Source: Ulva prolifera
Taxonomy: Eukaryota; Chlorophyta; Ulvophyceae; Ulvales; Ulvaceae
Direction: 5' to 3'
Assembly (NCBI GenBank): GCA_023078555.1
Contig: CM041198.1
Location: 4,974,354-5,038,353 of the forward strand
Length of the DNA: 64,000 nucleotides
The translations under genes and the position numbers were made by a program. Under the pieces are notes generated by a model that saw nothing but the letters and a program-made list of their open reading frames with translations, was not told the DNA's origin and did not search any database. This document shows positions 61,014-64,000 of this stretch, one piece after another (position 1 is the first letter of the stretch; each line of letters starts with the position of its first letter).

Positions 61014-63010
61014 GATGGCACGTCATGCGGGCAAGGCAATTCTGACGCGGCTTTCAGTCCCGTCCGATGACCCCATGCCGCTCATGGGCCACCCGGCTTG
61101 AGCGGCGGCTCACCCCTGCCTTTGGCCTGTTGGCGGTGGCTGATGCTCGCCCGAGTGGCCTCGTCCGCTGTGTGACGGTGGCGGCGCTTGCTGTGTCGTT
61201 CACCGAGACGGACGGCCTTGCGCTCGGCATACGCCACAACGATAGGTGTGAGCCTGGCCATGCGTTGGCGTGTGGCCCGCCGTGGGAGCGCGACGGGGCA
61301 CTGCAGGGAAGGAGGGCCAGGGTTTGGGATCGGGGGTCCGGGTGTGCTGGTGAGCAGGGTGGCGGTAGGGTGCGGGCGTGCTGACGGACGGGCCCTGGTT
61401 TTGCTGGGGGAGGCTGGGGCCTCCCGGCAGTTGCTGTGGGTGTCTCTGTGTGTTTGGATTTGCAACCGGTGCTGCGTATCGTTGCGGGAATGTTGGGCGA
61501 GGTTTTTGGGCAGGTTGTTAGTGCCACGGGGGGCGGGTGAGCGGGTGTGATTGCGGGTGTGGGGGCCTGTGTGTGTCTGGCTTCGGCTTGGGCATGTACT
61601 GACGTATGCGGGTGCATGCATATGGTTGTGTTGGCCTGTTTTACGTTTTGGTGGTCCAAGTTGCGCAGGTGTGTGGTTCCTCTGTTCGTGACTTGCATCG
61701 CTGGCTTTGTCCTTGTGACACGCAACACAGGACACACATGATTCATGTGACGTGATGCAGGTACCACATGTGGAATTAATGCAACTCCAAACACCAAAAT
61801 ACAACACTCAAAATACATCCAATATACAACATGATCACAAAAATCATACACCTCTCAAAGTTGCTCAGCATTCCTTGTGTGGCTTTCGCTCATCTTCACC
61901 CCGAATGCGGCTGCACTGCTACAACAGCAATACTGCCAGTGCACGTGCAGATGTGTAATCAGCTCACCCATGTCGCACAGACGCAAACGCTCTGCTGCTA
62001 TGTACAAAAGGCACGTGAATTACACTACTCCAGGCTTCTTGCGGAACAATAAGATTTAAATTGAAGTTTATGAAACTAGACTGTCGCCGCGGCTTTAGCT
62101 GGTATCCCTAATGCAGCTGCGAGGATGCTCTATTGCACATCTCAATCTGGTGAGAGCGTGGCAAACTGAAGGAAAGCGCACGCTGTACACAACTCCAGTC
62201 ATTCCAAAATGGAGGGATCCCCTGGTCAGCCATCCCGCACCTGACATGTGCGCTATGCTTGCCGTCGGTAGATCTCGCTCTAAGTATGTAGCTCAGCACA
62301 GCTCCCAGCATTGAAGCTTCAAATCGTATTGCGGACAGCATTGCATATGCGCAACCACCACTGCCACGCAGCAAATGTGCCCATCGCTGATGGTGCAACG
62401 GCCAGAGAGGTGCATCGGTATTGCACAGGATCTCTGCTGGCATGCCGATGGAGTCAGTCTGCTGGCATGATGGGCATATGGTGCCCGAGCAGCGCCTACC
62501 TCAATAAACGCAGCCAATGGAAGTTGATTGGAACAATTGACCAGGTTACAGGTAAGTCACGGTCTGTAGCAGAGCCTGGAAGTAATGGAGTCAACGTTCA
62601 AGCTGCAGTTGCCTCTGGAATGCATGGTCGGTCCAACGTGACTGATGCTGAAATGGGTCGTGATTGCGAAAGTGTTACAGCGTGCAAGATCAGATCCGAA
62701 TCACTATTGTGTGCCATACTGGAATATGGATTTGCGATGTGTGCGCCGTCATCAGCAGCCAAATTGACATTACCCCTAATGTTGCATGCCATTGTTGACA
62801 AGTGTCACATCATGATGCTGGTGGACTCGGATGTTCAACTGCCATGCTCATGTTTCCAATCATTGCAAGTCAAGAACAAGTCGCTTAGCTCCACAAGTAA
62901 TTCTTTCCACACAGGGTAGCACATCAGCCACTGCAAGAACGCCGTCACGAGCTGCTTGGTGACATAGCGTAGGGTGCGATCTTCTACAGCCATTTGTTGC
63001 CCCTAGAGAT
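61014..63010. other. stretch without a supported gene
   Basis: Contains the G/T-rich tract noted above. One exon-like segment ends at a GTAAGT donor near 62553 (reading NKRSQWKLIGTIDQVTG on the plus strand), which I could not extend. Confidence 0.35.
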
Positions 63011-63014
63011 GTAC

Positions 63015-63290
63015 AGGGGGGTCGGCACTCAGTCCTCATGCACGTCCAATTGAACCGCGAGCACCTCAGAAAGCTCTAGACAGCGCTGGGAACGTCTATA
63101 GACTCACAGCAACTTCCTGAATGCTGCTGTATCTTTGTTTTTTTAAGTCGCTGGGCGAAATCGACCTTTCGCCCGAAATCCGCGTGCATGGCTGGGCAAA
63201 AAGCCCCATTGTGCCCAGCGAGCACGAATTCGCGCCCAGCGATACCGGAAGCATGCCCAATGGCCTCACAACACCCTTAGTATGTCAGAA
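63015..63290. repeat. dispersed repeat, copy 1
   Basis: Starts AGGGGGGTCGGCACTCAG and can be followed, with indels, through to about 63290. Shared landmarks include CATGCACGTCCAATTGAACC, the CCCAGCGA stretches and GATGGCCTCA/AATGGCCTCA. Copy 2 lies at 63764 to the window end. Confidence 0.8.
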
Positions 63291-63631
63291 AAGGCTAATG
63301 TTGTGCAGGTCGGACGCGCAGTCCTTATGCAGGTCAGGTCAGGACAGCCAAGCATCTCATACCTGCTGCGCACAGAGGTAGAACCGAGAGATGCTTAGAG
63401 GAGAGTGCTAGTACCGGGAAACAGTAAGGAGAATGGTTACAGATCTCAGTGTGCACAAGCTTATATGCACACTGCACACTCAAGGTTACGACGTGAAACC
63501 CTCGCGGGATCTCTCTCACTACATCGAGACAATCTCTGCTGGCGGCTTACCCCTGCACTGGATCCGCGGATCGTCCGTGCATGGGTGCACCTGTCACCAC
63601 ACTGCTGCCCGCAGGCTCATGCATTGTGACA

Positions 63632-63640
63632 CTCCCCCAT
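63632..63640 (-). promoter_or_regulatory. Copia-type polypurine tract and LTR start
   Basis: On the minus strand ATGGGGGAG is followed by TGTCACAATGCATGAG, the likely start of a 3' LTR running towards lower coordinates from 63631. The far end of that LTR was not found. Confidence 0.5.
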
Positions 63641-63648
63641 AAACCCTG

Positions 63649-63763
63649 CTACGTCTCCACTAGCTGGAGTTTATTACGAACTTCTAGCGAAGCAGGTCCG
63701 GGCAGCACTTTAGTAAACACATCCGCTAACTGATCAACAGTGCCCACCCATGCTACCTTAAGT
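63649..63763 (-). pseudogene. Copia (Ty1) RNase H C-terminal fragment
   Basis: Minus-strand frame LKVAWVGTVDQLADVFTKVL, then a short tail and TAG at 63649. The DQLADVFTK motif is the standard end of Copia polyproteins. The coding sequence stops abruptly at 63764, where the dispersed repeat begins, so the element was cut by that repeat. Confidence 0.8.
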
Positions 63764-64000
63764 AGGGGGGTCGGCACTCAGGCCTCATGCACGTCCAATT
63801 GAACCGCGAGCACCTCAGAGCGCTCCAGAACACAAGGAAAAGTCCTATAGACTCGCAATAACCTTCTGAATCGATTTTATGTAGTGTGGGCGAAACAGGT
63901 GAAAACGCCCAGCGAAACCGGGATTTTTGGACCAAAAAGCCCGTTTTGCCCAGCGACGCCTCAGATGGCCTCAAACGGTGCTTAGCGTATGCCCATCGTG
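63764..64000. repeat. dispersed repeat, copy 2 (runs to the window edge)
   Basis: Same order of blocks as 63015-63290, diverged. Its left border coincides with the break in the Copia fragment. Confidence 0.8.

Overview
The window is nuclear DNA of a eukaryote, most likely a chlorophyte green alga. Five protein genes can be rebuilt as clean GT-AG spliced models: ribosomal protein S5 (RPS5/uS7), the NatA catalytic subunit NAA10, two two-pore K+ channels of the plant TPK type, and an ankyrin-repeat protein. Four features point to a green alga. The channels are TPK-like with EF-hand tails. The introns are short and frequent, and many 5' splice sites start GTGCG. TGTAA motifs lie about 210-230 nt after three stop codons, a polyadenylation signal typical of chlorophytes. 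A chromodomain-bearing Gypsy element is also present. The species cannot be named from the sequence.

Layout. 1-9 kb: a duplicated TPK-ankyrin block on the minus strand. The left copy has an intact TPK exon 1 cut by the window edge and a frameshifted ankyrin remnant; the right copy has a complete TPK gene and a complete ankyrin gene. 9.3-11.6 kb: RPS5 (+). 12.6-16.4 kb: a third TPK gene, on the plus strand, with the same four intron phases as the minus-strand gene. 18.4-19.9 kb: NAA10 (+). 20.5-23 kb: scattered exon-like stretches on the plus strand that I cannot assign. 23.9-30.9 kb: three long, Ala/Pro/Ser-rich open stretches on the minus strand, probably one or more large nuclear proteins, with a 24-residue internal repeat.

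From about 31 kb to the end the DNA is dominated by repeats and mobile elements. There is a 314-bp inverted-repeat element (MITE-like) at 32.4 kb. A 41/53-bp satellite at 35.7-48.7 kb is split by a young, nearly intact chromovirus (Ty3/Gypsy) at 37637-47621, with LTRs, a 5-bp target duplication, a polypurine tract, and gag and pol in one frame separated by a single TGA. A 94-bp minisatellite at 50.0-51.7 kb is split by a miniature LTR element (TRIM, 50113-50961). Its two LTRs appear identical, and its primer site, polypurine tract and LTR start match those of the chromovirus. Its LTRs also carry a tRNA-like A-box/B-box sequence. A palindromic minisatellite (61/71-bp units) lies at 53.8-54.5 kb. 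Decayed reverse-transcriptase and Copia fragments occur at 57.6-61.0 kb and 63.6 kb.

The host genes are unrelated housekeeping and transport genes and form no pathway. The most interesting material is the retroelement pair (chromovirus plus its likely non-autonomous partner) and the way these and other repeats nest inside satellites. Between the listed features, most sequence longer than 300 bases shows nothing I can support.
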